Assembly (NCBI GenBank): GCA_964399635.1
Contig: CAYNRU010000059.1
Span: 1 to 64,000, forward strand
DNA: 64,000 bases
Source of the DNA: UBA4615 sp964399635
Lineage (GTDB): Bacteria > Pseudomonadota > Gammaproteobacteria > Burkholderiales > Burkholderiaceae_E
Direction: 5' to 3'
Shown here: one piece after another, positions 17,376 through 26,143 of the stretch
How the letters are laid out: every line of letters begins with the position of its first letter
Position numbering within the stretch: the stretch's first letter is position 1
Translations under genes and position numbers: made by a program
Notes under the pieces: model-generated
Database searches by the model: none
The model's input: only the letters and a program-made list of their open reading frames with translations
What the model was told of the DNA's origin: nothing

Positions 17376-18527
17376 TCACGGTTGTCTCCTGGTGGTTGAA
17401 GTCACAACCTGATCCGGACCGAAGCGGGAGCGGAGCTTCGCCCAGAGTCCGAGCAGGCCGTCGGGGGAAAACAGCACGATGGCGAGGAATACGCCGCCGA
17501 TGACGAGGTTGAACCGCTCGCGATCGATCAGGTCGATCGCGAAGGTCTGCAGCAGGATGAAGACGGCTGCGCCGAGGAAGGCGCCGATGGGGTGCTTCAT
17601 GCCGCCGAGCACGGCGATCACCAGCACGTTGATCAGCCAGCCGGTGCCGACCGAGCCCGGGGTGATCAGCCCGTTGTACCAGACGAGCAGCACGCCGCCG
17701 GTTCCGGCGAGCAGGCCCGATACGGCGTACGCCACGACGCGGTGTGCGGTCACGTCGAACCCGAGCGCGCCCATGCGTCGCGCGTTGTCGCGGGTGCCCT
17801 GCAGCGCGATGCCGAAAGGCGTGCGAACCAGCCACTTGATGAACAGATAGCCGGCCAGCGCGCAGGCGAGCGACAGGAAGTAGAACGGGCGGGGGTCGCG
17901 CCAGTTCAGCCCCAGGACCTCGGGCGGGTAGACCTTCTGGAAGCCCTGGAAGCCATTGAAGACCGTGTAGTTCTGCAGCACCAGGTAATAGAAGGCCACG
18001 CCGATCGCAAGCGTGATCATGATGGTGTAGATGCCGTCGGTGCGCACCGACAGCCAGCCGATCAGCGTGCTGCACGCCACCGCGATGACCAGCGCGAACG
18101 GCACCACCACCCACCACGGCCAGCCCAGGCTGGTAGCCGTGCCGCTCGTGCCGAGCACGGCGACCGCGTACCCGGCGATGCCGGCCACCGTCATCTGAGC
18201 GAGCGAGACCATGCCGCCGTAGCCCGCGAGGAAGGTGAGGGACAGCGCGATCAGCCCGAAGATCAGCGACTGCGCGCCGACCTGGTACAGCAGGAACGGC
18301 GAGACCGCGAAGGGCAGCACCAGCACGAACGCCAACACGAGCCAGTGGCGCGGAGACAGCGTGCGCCAGAGGAACTTGAGCCAGCGCGGTGCGTCGCTGT
18401 CGGCGTAGGGCTCGGGCGCCGGGGCGGGCGCGGCTACCGCCGGCCGGCCGGCCGCGACCGGGAACGGCCGCGGCGGCTGGCCCGACGCGCCGGTGTTCAT
18501 CGCGCGACGCCAGCGCGCGGCGCTCAT
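17376..18527 (-). CDS. ABC importer permease, LivM type
   Basis: Inner-membrane permease subunit (383 aa). A soluble Ala/Pro-rich N-terminus of about 60 residues precedes roughly ten hydrophobic segments. Family marks include LTFLAGYGGMVSLAQM, the coupling segment GIALQGTRDNARRMGALGFD and VIAVLGGMKHPIGAFLG. The start at 18527 overlaps the livH stop (ATGA); a second Met at 18500 is possible. It pairs with the LivH-type permease encoded just before it. Confidence 0.92.
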   Translation of the reverse strand: MSAARWRRAMNTGASGQPPRPFPVAAGRPAVAAPAPAPEPYADSDAPRWLKFLWRTLSPRHWLVLAFVLVLPFAVSPFLLYQVGAQSLIFGLIALSLTFLAGYGGMVSLAQMTVAGIAGYAVAVLGTSGTATSLGWPWWVVVPFALVIAVACSTLIGWLSVRTDGIYTIMITLAIGVAFYYLVLQNYTVFNGFQGFQKVYPPEVLGLNWRDPRPFYFLSLACALAGYLFIKWLVRTPFGIALQGTRDNARRMGALGFDVTAHRVVAYAVSGLLAGTGGVLLVWYNGLITPGSVGTGWLINVLVIAVLGGMKHPIGAFLGAAVFILLQTFAIDLIDRERFNLVIGGVFLAIVLFSPDGLLGLWAKLRSRFGPDQVVTSTTRRQP

Positions 18528-19471
18528 GCGGGTCGGCCCATGATGCCGCGCGGGCGGAACGCGAGCACGGCGATGAGGATGACGAAGGTGAAGACGACGC
18601 TGTAGGTCGGCGCGTAGGCCAGCCCGTAGGTCTCGGCCAGACCGAGGATGGCCGCACCGATCGCCGCGCCCGTCACGCTGCCCATGCCGCCGACGATGAC
18701 GACGATCAGCGAGGCCAGCAGCAGCCGCGTGTCCTCGCCCGGCACCATGCTCAGCTCCACCGCGCCGATCACGCCGCCGAAGCCGGCCAGCCCCGCGCCC
18801 AACATGAAGGTCACCGCAAACACCAGGTTCACGTTGACGCCCGAGGCGGCCAGCATCGCCCGGTCGTCGACGCCGGCGCGGATCATCGTACCCACCCGGG
18901 TACGGTTCAGCAGCCACCACAGGAACAGGCCGATCGCGATGCCGAAGCCCAGCAGGCTCAGCCGGTAGGCCGAATATGCCTTGATGATCGGGATGCCGCG
19001 GATCGGCCCCTGCAGCCACTCGGGCGCCTCCATCTGGTAGACCTGCCCGGTGAAGATCCACAGCAGCACGTCGGCGATCACGATCGACAGGCCGATGGTG
19101 ACCATCGTCTGGCGCAGATCCTGGCCCTGCATGCGCCGCAGGATCAGCACCTGTATCAGCAGGCCGGCGATGGCGGCGGCGAGAAAACCCGCGGCGAGTG
19201 CGATCACCCACCAGCCGGTCTTCGCCGCCACCACGTAGCCGACGTAGCCGCCGAGCAGGTAGAGCGAGCCGTGCGCGAGGTTCACGTTGCGCATCAGGCC
19301 GAAGACCAGCGTGAAGCCGCTGGCCACGATGAAGTACAGCGACGCGAGCGTCAGGCTGTTGAGCATCGTGACCAGGTACAGGCGCGGGTTGTCCGCCAGC
19401 GCCCAGATCGAGAACACGGCGATGGGGCCGCCCACGAGCAGCCAGGTCGCGATGCGCTGGCGCCGCGTCAT
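18524..19471 (-). CDS. ABC importer permease, LivH type
   Basis: Inner-membrane permease subunit (315 aa) with about eight hydrophobic helices. Typical motifs are FIVASGFTLVFGLMRNVNLA, GTMIRAGVDDRAMLAASGVN (EAA-like cytoplasmic loop) and VIVGGMGSVTGAAIGA. I chose the start MTRRQRIATW at 19471, 10 bases after the amidohydrolase stop; an upstream start at 19492 would overlap that gene. It ends in a 4-base overlap with livM. Confidence 0.92.
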   Translation of the reverse strand: MTRRQRIATWLLVGGPIAVFSIWALADNPRLYLVTMLNSLTLASLYFIVASGFTLVFGLMRNVNLAHGSLYLLGGYVGYVVAAKTGWWVIALAAGFLAAAIAGLLIQVLILRRMQGQDLRQTMVTIGLSIVIADVLLWIFTGQVYQMEAPEWLQGPIRGIPIIKAYSAYRLSLLGFGIAIGLFLWWLLNRTRVGTMIRAGVDDRAMLAASGVNVNLVFAVTFMLGAGLAGFGGVIGAVELSMVPGEDTRLLLASLIVVIVGGMGSVTGAAIGAAILGLAETYGLAYAPTYSVVFTFVILIAVLAFRPRGIMGRPA

Positions 19472-19481
19472 GGTCGCGCCC

Positions 19482-20765
19482 TCACGCGGCACGGCCCCAG
19501 GAGGACTGCGACGCGATGGCCGGCGCCTTCGCGAACACGCCGTCCTTCATCACCGCCAGGATGCGCCGGGGGTCGCGCAGGATGGCCAGGTTGGCGAGCG
19601 GGTCGCCGTCCACCAGCAGCAGGTCGGCCAGGTAGCCGTCCCGGATGGCGCCCAGCTCATGCCCGCGCATCATGATCTGCCCGCCGTACAGCGTGGTCGA
19701 GCGGATGGCCTCCATGGGCGTCATGCCCAGGTACTTGACGAAGAACTCCAGGTCGCGCGCGTTCTGGCAGTGCGGCGTGAAAGCGAAGCCGTAGTCGCCG
19801 CCGGGCAGCACGCGGATGCCGCGCCGGTGCATCTTGGAGAGCGAGTCGAGCGCCGCGTCCCACTCTTCCTGGTAGCCCCAGCCCACCGCGATCTCGCGCG
19901 TGATGCCCCAGGGCTCGCTCTCGTTGAGGAGCGCGTACAGGATGGCGATGCCGGGCGCGACGAAGATGCGGTCCTTTGCCGCCTCCATCAGGTCGAGCGT
20001 CTCGGTGTCGGAGAAGCTCGCGTGGTAGATCAGCTCGATGCCGTGGCGCAGCGCCTGCTTGACGCTGGCCGCGGAGCGCGCGTGCACGATGATGCGCTTG
20101 CCGCGCATCTTCACCTCCTCGGCCGCCGCGGCCACCTCCGCGTCGGTCATCCAGGTGGTGTGCGAGTTCGCGCCCGGCACGAAGTTGTCGCCCGACAGAT
20201 TCAGCTTGATGCTGTCGACCCCGTACTTCAGGAACATGCGCACGACCCTGCGCATGTCGTCGGCCCCGTTGACGTTGACGCCGAAGCTGAACTCCGGGAA
20301 CGGCAGGTGAGGCAGCGTCTCGTCGCCGAGGCCGCCCGGCACGGTGATCTCCTGGCCGGCGGCCAGGTAGCGCGGCCCCGGTATCTGCCCGGAGTTGATC
20401 GCGTTGCGGATCACCACGTCGAGCCGCGGCTTGGCGCAGGCGGCGCCCAGGCAGCTGGTGAAGCCCGCCTGCAGGTAACGCTTGGCGATCTTGGCGCACC
20501 ACAGCACGTGCTCCTCGAGCGGCATGGTCTGGATGCCCGCCAGCGTGGCGGCGTCGTTCCAGGAGAAATGCGTATGCGCCTCCACCATGCCGGGCATCAG
20601 CGTCGCACCAGCGCCGTCGATCACGGTGGCGGCGCTCTGCCGGACGGCAGCGGTGCTTCGCCCGACCTGGCGGATGCGGTTGCCCTCGACCAGCACGCTG
20701 CCCGCATAGGGGAGCGTGCCGGTGCCGTCCAGGATGCGCACGTTCGTGAACAGGACCTCGCTCAT
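19482..20765 (-). CDS. Amidohydrolase family protein (copy A)
   Basis: Metal-dependent hydrolase of 427 aa. The first metal-binding HxH is H64/H66 in VEAHTHFSW; further ligands are likely Lys in SIKLNLSG, His in IIVHARSAAS, His in LIYHASFSD and Asp in LPGGDYGF. The final IRDGYLADLLLVDGDPL is the usual small beta-domain of amidohydrolases. These features fit the prolidase/imidazolonepropionase-like branch, which cuts amide or cyclic amide bonds. The ATG at 20765 is 7 bases from AGGAG; a Met two codons upstream is too close. It is closely similar to the next gene upstream, so they arose by tandem duplication. Confidence 0.9.
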   Translation of the reverse strand: MSEVLFTNVRILDGTGTLPYAGSVLVEGNRIRQVGRSTAAVRQSAATVIDGAGATLMPGMVEAHTHFSWNDAATLAGIQTMPLEEHVLWCAKIAKRYLQAGFTSCLGAACAKPRLDVVIRNAINSGQIPGPRYLAAGQEITVPGGLGDETLPHLPFPEFSFGVNVNGADDMRRVVRMFLKYGVDSIKLNLSGDNFVPGANSHTTWMTDAEVAAAAEEVKMRGKRIIVHARSAASVKQALRHGIELIYHASFSDTETLDLMEAAKDRIFVAPGIAILYALLNESEPWGITREIAVGWGYQEEWDAALDSLSKMHRRGIRVLPGGDYGFAFTPHCQNARDLEFFVKYLGMTPMEAIRSTTLYGGQIMMRGHELGAIRDGYLADLLLVDGDPLANLAILRDPRRILAVMKDGVFAKAPAIASQSSWGRAA

Positions 20766-20776
20766 CGCCATGCTCC

Positions 20777-22066
20777 TCAGGCCGCCCAGCGGGTGGCGTT
20801 GCGCGGGCGCACGGGCGGCGCACGGTGGAACTCGCCGTCCTTCATCACGGCGAGGATGCGGGCGCGGTCCTGCAGGATGGTGATGTCCGCGAGCGGATCG
20901 CCGTCGACGAGGAGCAGGTCGGCGAGGTAGCCCTCGCGCACGTACCCCAGCACCTTGCCCATGCGCATCATCGGCCCGCCCCACGCGGTGGCCGACAGCA
21001 GCGCCTCCATCGGGCTCATGCCCACCACCTTCACGAAGGTCTCGAGGTCCCGGGCATTCGTGCCGTGGGGGGTCCACGCGAAGCCGTAGTCGCCGCCCGG
21101 CAGGATGCGGATGCCGCGCCGGCGCATGGCCTTCATGCTCTCGACGGCGGCCTCCAGCTCGCGGTGGTAGCCCATCTTCCGGGTCACCTCGGGCGTCAGG
21201 CCCCACTTGCTCGCGTGATGGCTGGTGTTGATCAGCCAGGCGAGCCCCGGCGCGACGAAGTGGTTCAGCTTGTCGGCCTCGAGCATGTCGAGCGACTCCT
21301 CGTCGGTGAAGCTCGCGTGGTAGATGACCTCGATGCCCAGCTTCACGCACTGCTTGATGGACCAGGTGGAGCGCGCATGCGCCGCGACGCGCTTGCCCCA
21401 GGCACGGGCCTCCTGCACGCAGACCGCGATCTCTTCCTCGGTGAACTGGCTCATCTCCCCCGGCATGCCGGTGATCGATTCGCCGCTGAGGTTGATCTTG
21501 AGCGAGTCGACGCCGTACTTGGCGAACATGCGCACGCAGCGTCGCATCTCCTCGGCGCCGCTCACGATGGCGCCGAAGGCGAACTCGGGCTGCGGCAGGT
21601 GCGGCGCGGTGGTGTCGCCCAGCCCGCCCGGCACCGTGATCTCCTGGCTGGCCGCCAGATAGCGCGGGCCGACGATGGTGCCGTCGTTGATCGCGTTGCG
21701 GATCACCACGTCCAGGCGCGGCTTGGCGGCGGCGGCGCCGACGCAGCTCGTCCAGCCCATGTCGAGGTACTTCCTGGCGACCTCGGCGCACCACAGGATG
21801 TGCTCCTCGGGCGGCATGCGCTGGATCGCGTCCAGGCTCGGCTGGTCGTTCCACGAGAAATGGGTGTGCGCCTCCACCATGCCGGGCATGAGGAAGGCGC
21901 CGGCGCCGTCGATGACCTGCGCCCCGAGGACGGGCTGCGGCTGCTGGCCGTAGCCGGTCTTCACGACGCGGCTGATCCGGTTGCCCTGCACGAGGACGTC
22001 GCCGGTGAACGGCGTCTCGCCGCCGCCGTCGAAGATGCGTACGTTCGTGAAATGCACGTCGGCCAT
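20777..22066 (-). CDS. Amidohydrolase family protein (copy B)
   Basis: Metal-dependent hydrolase of 429 aa, paralogue of copy A. HxH is H67/H69 in VEAHTHFSWND; other likely ligands are Lys in SLKINLSGES, His in VAAHARSTWS, His in VIYHASFTDE and Asp in LPGGDYGFAW. Copy A and B keep the same motifs, but the loop after the Lys ligand differs (GESITGMPGEM here against GDNFVPGANSH in A), which suggests different substrates or a heteromer. It stops 5-11 bases before copy A and starts 14 bases after the alpha/beta hydrolase stop. Confidence 0.9.
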   Translation of the reverse strand: MADVHFTNVRIFDGGGETPFTGDVLVQGNRISRVVKTGYGQQPQPVLGAQVIDGAGAFLMPGMVEAHTHFSWNDQPSLDAIQRMPPEEHILWCAEVARKYLDMGWTSCVGAAAAKPRLDVVIRNAINDGTIVGPRYLAASQEITVPGGLGDTTAPHLPQPEFAFGAIVSGAEEMRRCVRMFAKYGVDSLKINLSGESITGMPGEMSQFTEEEIAVCVQEARAWGKRVAAHARSTWSIKQCVKLGIEVIYHASFTDEESLDMLEADKLNHFVAPGLAWLINTSHHASKWGLTPEVTRKMGYHRELEAAVESMKAMRRRGIRILPGGDYGFAWTPHGTNARDLETFVKVVGMSPMEALLSATAWGGPMMRMGKVLGYVREGYLADLLLVDGDPLADITILQDRARILAVMKDGEFHRAPPVRPRNATRWAA

Positions 22067-22080
22067 CGTGTGCTCCTGCG

Positions 22081-22875
22081 TCAGCGCTGGCGTTCGAGGA
22101 AGGCGCGCAGCGCGCGTTGCGATTCGATCGGGCGCTCCAGCATCGGCCAGTGCCCGCAGCGCCCGAGGACCTCGACCCTCGCATCGCGGAGCCTCTCGGC
22201 CAGCTGGCGGGCGGCCGACAGCGGGGTCACCGCGTCCTCGTCGCCATTGACGACGAGCACCGGGCATCCGATGAGCTCGATGCGCGCGCCCTGCGCGTCG
22301 GCCAGCGCGAGGCAGTTGCGGGCGAAGCCCTCGGCGTCCTGCCCCAGCACCGATTCGCGCACGTAGGCCACCGTCACCGGCTGCTGCTCGCGCGTGCCGG
22401 CGGACAGCGCGAATTCGGAGATGCCCTCGGCGGTCTCGAACAGGCCCTGCGCACGGACCGTCGCGGCACGCGCGCGCATGGCGTCGCGCATCGAGGGCGC
22501 AGGCTGCCACAGCGCGCCGAACAGCGTCAGGCTGCGCACCAGCCCGGGCGCCCTGGCCGCGAGGTGCTGGCAGATCAGCGTACCGAACGAATGCCCGACG
22601 AAGTGCGCGCGGGCCAGGCCCAGCGTGTCGCAGACGCGCTGCAGCGCGTCTGCATGTCCTTCGGCCGACAGCGGCGGGGCGCCTTCGGCGACCGCGTAGG
22701 CCCGGTCCGAGCGGCCCGCGCCCGGCAGCTCGACCCTCACGCAACGCCAGCGCGAGAGGGCCGGCAGCAGCGGGGTCCATGCATTCATCGTCCCGCCCAG
22801 GCCGTGCACGAACACCACCGGGTCGCCCTCGCCGCGGGTGTCCACCGCCATCCTGTCGATCCAGACGATGGCCAT
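22081..22875 (-). CDS. Alpha/beta hydrolase
   Basis: Serine hydrolase of 264 aa with the alpha/beta fold. An oxyanion-hole HGLGG motif is at about 24-28, the nucleophile is S96 in GHSFGT, the acid is D212 or D214 in VVNGDEDAVTP and the base is H242 in RCGHWPM. Size and motifs resemble the 3-oxoadipate enol-lactonase and meta-cleavage hydrolase group, but the family is too broad to name a substrate. It starts 3 bases after the FAH-family gene. Confidence 0.88.
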   Translation of the reverse strand: MAIVWIDRMAVDTRGEGDPVVFVHGLGGTMNAWTPLLPALSRWRCVRVELPGAGRSDRAYAVAEGAPPLSAEGHADALQRVCDTLGLARAHFVGHSFGTLICQHLAARAPGLVRSLTLFGALWQPAPSMRDAMRARAATVRAQGLFETAEGISEFALSAGTREQQPVTVAYVRESVLGQDAEGFARNCLALADAQGARIELIGCPVLVVNGDEDAVTPLSAARQLAERLRDARVEVLGRCGHWPMLERPIESQRALRAFLERQR

Positions 22876-22878
22876 GGT

Positions 22879-23760
22879 TCAGTCGCCCGCCGTCCTGGAG
22901 AATCGGTTCTCGATCGCGCCGATGCCGTCGACCTCGATGCGCACCACGTCGCCCTCGCGCAGCCAGCGCGGCGGCTCGAACCCCATGCCCACGCCGGCCG
23001 GCGTGCCGGTCGCGATGACGTCGCCCGGCAGCAGCGTGATGCCGCGCGAGCAGGTCTCGATGAGCGTCGGGATGTCGAAGATCATGTCGCGCGTGCTGCC
23101 GTCCTGCCGCAGTTCGCCGTTGACCCAGCCGCGCACGCGGGTGTCGCGGCCGTCCATCTCGTCGGCGGTGACGATCCACGGGCCCATCGGGCAGAAGGTG
23201 TCGAAGCTCTTGCCGAGATCCCATTGCTGGTGACGCATCTGGACGTCGCGCGCGGTCACGTCGTCGACGACCGTGTAGCCGAAGACATGGTCCATCGCCC
23301 GGCTGCGCGGGATGTCGCGCCCGCCGCGCCCGATGATCACGGCGAGCTCGGACTCGTAGTCGATCTGCTGCGAGGCGGACGCGTCGGGCAGCCGCACCGC
23401 GTCATACGGCCCCACCACGCACTCGGCGAGCTTGGTGAAGACGATCGGCCACTTGTCTTCCTGCGGCATCTGGCTGCGGAACACGCTGCCGGCGAGTTCC
23501 GCGGCGTGCGCGCGGTAGTTGCGCCCGACGCAGAAGAGGCCGCGTCGCGGACGGGGCAGCGGGGGGCGCAGCGTGATGGCGTCGACCGGGAGGCGCGCAC
23601 CCGCCGCAGGCGGCAGGCTCTCGCCTCGGGACAGGCGATCGATCAGGCCCAGCACGCCCAGGTCTGGCTCGGCGACCGCAAGCGGCGTCGCGTCGCGGCC
23701 GCACGCCGAGACGCTGCCGACGTAGTGCCGGCCGCCCCAGGTCCAGGTGGCAAGACGCAT
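22879..23760 (-). CDS. Fumarylacetoacetate hydrolase family protein
   Basis: First gene of the operon; a 293-aa protein of the FAH family, which cleaves or decarboxylates beta-dicarbonyl and ring-cleavage products. The core begins FCVGRNYRAHAAEL. Acidic metal ligands lie in IDYESELAVIIG and the later VVDDVTARDVQ, and the family end motif reads GDVIATGTPAGVG. With the alpha/beta hydrolase and amidohydrolases it suggests breakdown of an aromatic or heterocyclic compound after ring opening (inference). The start at 23760 is the first Met of the conserved region. Confidence 0.9.
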   Translation of the reverse strand: MRLATWTWGGRHYVGSVSACGRDATPLAVAEPDLGVLGLIDRLSRGESLPPAAGARLPVDAITLRPPLPRPRRGLFCVGRNYRAHAAELAGSVFRSQMPQEDKWPIVFTKLAECVVGPYDAVRLPDASASQQIDYESELAVIIGRGGRDIPRSRAMDHVFGYTVVDDVTARDVQMRHQQWDLGKSFDTFCPMGPWIVTADEMDGRDTRVRGWVNGELRQDGSTRDMIFDIPTLIETCSRGITLLPGDVIATGTPAGVGMGFEPPRWLREGDVVRIEVDGIGAIENRFSRTAGD

Positions 23761-23847
23761 GCAGCGTATCTCCTCGTGCCCATGGTCACGCCGGTGAGCA
23801 CCGGTCGGCCGCGCAACGTTGTCACCTGCCCACCCGCGCAGAGCGCG

Positions 23848-23863
23848 TGAGACTTGCGTCTCA
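23848..23863. promoter_or_regulatory. Candidate TetR operator
   Basis: A perfect inverted repeat TGAGAC-TTGC-GTCTCA lies between the divergent FAH-family operon and the TetR gene. The symmetry and 16-bp length are usual for TetR-family operators. It would lie about 10-25 bases downstream of the start predicted from the promoter at 23879-23908, where bound repressor would block the operon. Confidence 0.6.
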
Positions 23864-23878
23864 AAACAGGATCGGATC

Positions 23879-23908
23879 AGTATAGCGACGCTGTCGCGCC
23901 GTTCACAA
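23879..23908 (-). promoter_or_regulatory. Candidate sigma-70 promoter of the 15-kb operon
   Basis: On the minus strand TTGTGA (-35) and TATACT (-10) are 18 bases apart, and transcription would start near 23872. It is the best match in the 290-base gap, but it is only a consensus match. Confidence 0.45.
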
Positions 23909-24050
23909 GCATCGGGTCGAAAAACCCTCCTGCCGGAGATATCGCACGTCACGTCCCAAGCACACGGTCGGCGCGCCGCCCGTCGCGCCGACTGCGCCGC
24001 CCGAGCGCGGTGTCAAGCCGGCCACGGTCCGCCTGCTGCTCGACACGGCG

Positions 24051-24821
24051 ATGGCGCTGATCCGTGCCGACGGCCACATCCCTTCGGTGGCCGAGGTCGC
24101 CGTGCGCTCGAAGGTGTCGCGTGCTACCGCGTACCGATGCTTCGGCAGCCGCAGCGCGCTGATCACCGCAGTGGTCGAGGCATCGCTCGGGCCGCTGCGC
24201 AACCTGTCGCCGGACGATCTGGACGGCCGCGAGCGGGTGCGCGAGCTGTTCGCGGAGACCTTTCCCCGGTTCAAGGAGTTCGAGCCGCAGCTTCGCGCGG
24301 CCGCGCTGCTGGCGCTGGAACAGTGGGGGCTTGAGCGCGCGGGCCTCCTGGAGGAGGTGCCCTATCGGCGCGGCCACCGCATCCGGATCCTGGCGCACGC
24401 GATCGCGCCGCTGGACCTGCCCCCGACGCTGCGCGATCGCCTGCACCGGGCACTGTCCGTGGTCTATGGCATCGAGCCGGTCGTGATCCTGAAGGACATC
24501 TGGGGGCTGCCCGACCGGGAGGTCGAGCGGATCGCCACCTGGATGGCCGATGCGCTGGTCGACACGGCACTGCGCCAAGCGCGGGCGATGCGCGAGTCGA
24601 GGCTGCCCTCAGGCAAGGGGGTGGCGGGCGGTGCGACCGCCGGAGGTCAGGCCAGGGCGACGCGCTCCCACCGCCAGGCCGGCCTCGATCCCGTCGCCGC
24701 CGGGCCGCCGGGAGCGAGGCGTGCCGGCAAGGCTGCCCCGGCGAACAAGGCGCGAGCGGCCGGGGCACCAGCGGTCGAGGCCGCCGCCGTGCCCGGGACG
24801 CTGCGCGCCGCCCGGCGATAG
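24051..24821 (+). CDS. TetR family transcriptional regulator
   Basis: Probable repressor of the divergent catabolic operon. The helix-turn-helix reads IPSVAEVAVRSKVSRATAYR followed by CFGSRSALITAVVEAS. From this ATG the first helix is cut short: the same frame upstream (from about 24006) encodes KPATVRLLLDTAMALIRADG, which belongs to the domain, but no ATG, GTG or TTG lies between the stop at 23883 and 24051. The true start is thus unclear: a rare start codon, or a frameshift upstream. A long Ala/Gly/Arg-rich tail of about 65 residues follows the ligand-binding domain, unusual for the family. Confidence 0.75.
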   Translation: MALIRADGHIPSVAEVAVRSKVSRATAYRCFGSRSALITAVVEASLGPLRNLSPDDLDGRERVRELFAETFPRFKEFEPQLRAAALLALEQWGLERAGLLEEVPYRRGHRIRILAHAIAPLDLPPTLRDRLHRALSVVYGIEPVVILKDIWGLPDREVERIATWMADALVDTALRQARAMRESRLPSGKGVAGGATAGGQARATRSHRQAGLDPVAAGPPGARRAGKAAPANKARAAGAPAVEAAAVPGTLRAARR

Positions 24822-24856
24822 CGCCCGGATCCGGCGCGTCCTGCGGCGCCGAGCGC

Positions 24857-26143
24857 CTAGCCCTGCCGGCGGCGCCGCCTGGCGTCCGCGCCGCCGCGCA
24901 GCCCGGTCTCCGCCAGATAGCGCCGGGTCCTGAAGAAGCCGATCAGGCCGAGGGCGATCGCGCCCATCGTGCCGATGGTCCACCAGAAGCCGGCCGGCGA
25001 GTGAATGCCCGGCATCACCTCGAAGTTCATGCCGAAGACGCCGGTGATCAGGGTCAGCGGCATGAAGATGGCGGTGATCACCGTCAGGGTCCGCATGATC
25101 TGGTTCGTGCGGTGGGCGGTCGCCGAGAAGTGCAGCTGCACCGCCGACTCGACCGTGGACTCCAGCCGCCGGGCGTGGCCGCGCACCCGCTCGATGTGCT
25201 CGACGAGGTCGTTGACCCGGACCTCCAGGGCGTCGGACAGCGGCGGCAGCGTCGGCGTGGCCGGCTCGGCCATGCGGCCGTGGGCGTGCTCGTCGGTCGC
25301 GTCGGCCCAGTCGGCGTGTCGCTCGTCGTCGCCGCCGCGCCGGTCAAGGCGCTCGTCGCGCCATTCCTGCAGGGCGTCGAGCTGCTCCTCGGACAGGTTC
25401 TCGAGCTTGCGAAGCTGGCGGCGCGACTCGAGTAGCGATACCCAGTCCTGGAAGGGCCGGCGAGGGTCGAGCAGCTCGCGCTGCCAGAACTCGAGCTGCT
25501 CGGTCAGTGGCTGGCGCAGCTCGAGGTAGCGGTCGACCATGCCGTTGAGGATCCGCAGCATCAGCTCCTCCGGGCGCGTGGGCAGCCGCTGCTTGAACCG
25601 GCCGGCCTCCAGCAGGCGCTGGCGCAGGGCCGGCACCTGGCGGCTGTCGGCGGCGCGCACGCTGACGATGCAGCGCGGAAAGAGGAAGAAGACCGTGGGC
25701 CGGGTGCGGATCCGGATCGCCTCGGCCCGGTCGGGGTCCGGGCGGACCGCCAGGCCCCGGAAGACGATCATCTCGTACCCGCGGGTGGAGTCGTAGTGCG
25801 AAGGGTGCGCCGGGTTCTCGGCGTCCACCAGGTGCTCCTCCAGGACCGTCACGCCGGTCAGTCGCTCGGCCGTGTCGACCCAGGCCCGCGGCGCATCGAA
25901 GTGAGCGTCCACCCATGCGAAGCCCCTGGCGGGGAGGGGCTCCGGCAGCTCGGTCAGGATCTCGCAGCGGCCGGGCTCGATCCACATGATCGTGACCGGC
26001 TGCGCCGCGGGCGCGGTACCGTCGAGCGGTGTGCCGGGGGCGACCTCGCTGCCGTCCAGGGCCACGGCGGCTGCCGGGGCGACGCCCTGCAGGCCGGGGT
26101 CCGGCGGGCCGCCGCGAGGCGGGCTCAGCCCTGCTTCAGCCAT
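24857..26143 (-). CDS. CorA/ZntB family divalent cation transporter
   Basis: Inner-membrane transporter for magnesium or zinc. A large cytoplasmic domain precedes two C-terminal helices, with the hallmark GMN in ITGVFGMNFEVMPG near residue 375 and the second helix at FWWTIGTMGAIALGLIGFF. The acidic/His-rich segment around GGDDERHADWADATDEHAHG (about 275-295) is an insertion in the stalk region. The start at 26143 (428 aa) overlaps hemB by 19 bases; an in-frame Met at 25987 (MWIEPGRCEIL) would drop a low-complexity leader and is equally possible. Metal choice cannot be told from the sequence. Confidence 0.87.
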   Translation of the reverse strand: MAEAGLSPPRGGPPDPGLQGVAPAAAVALDGSEVAPGTPLDGTAPAAQPVTIMWIEPGRCEILTELPEPLPARGFAWVDAHFDAPRAWVDTAERLTGVTVLEEHLVDAENPAHPSHYDSTRGYEMIVFRGLAVRPDPDRAEAIRIRTRPTVFFLFPRCIVSVRAADSRQVPALRQRLLEAGRFKQRLPTRPEELMLRILNGMVDRYLELRQPLTEQLEFWQRELLDPRRPFQDWVSLLESRRQLRKLENLSEEQLDALQEWRDERLDRRGGDDERHADWADATDEHAHGRMAEPATPTLPPLSDALEVRVNDLVEHIERVRGHARRLESTVESAVQLHFSATAHRTNQIMRTLTVITAIFMPLTLITGVFGMNFEVMPGIHSPAGFWWTIGTMGAIALGLIGFFRTRRYLAETGLRGGADARRRRRQG

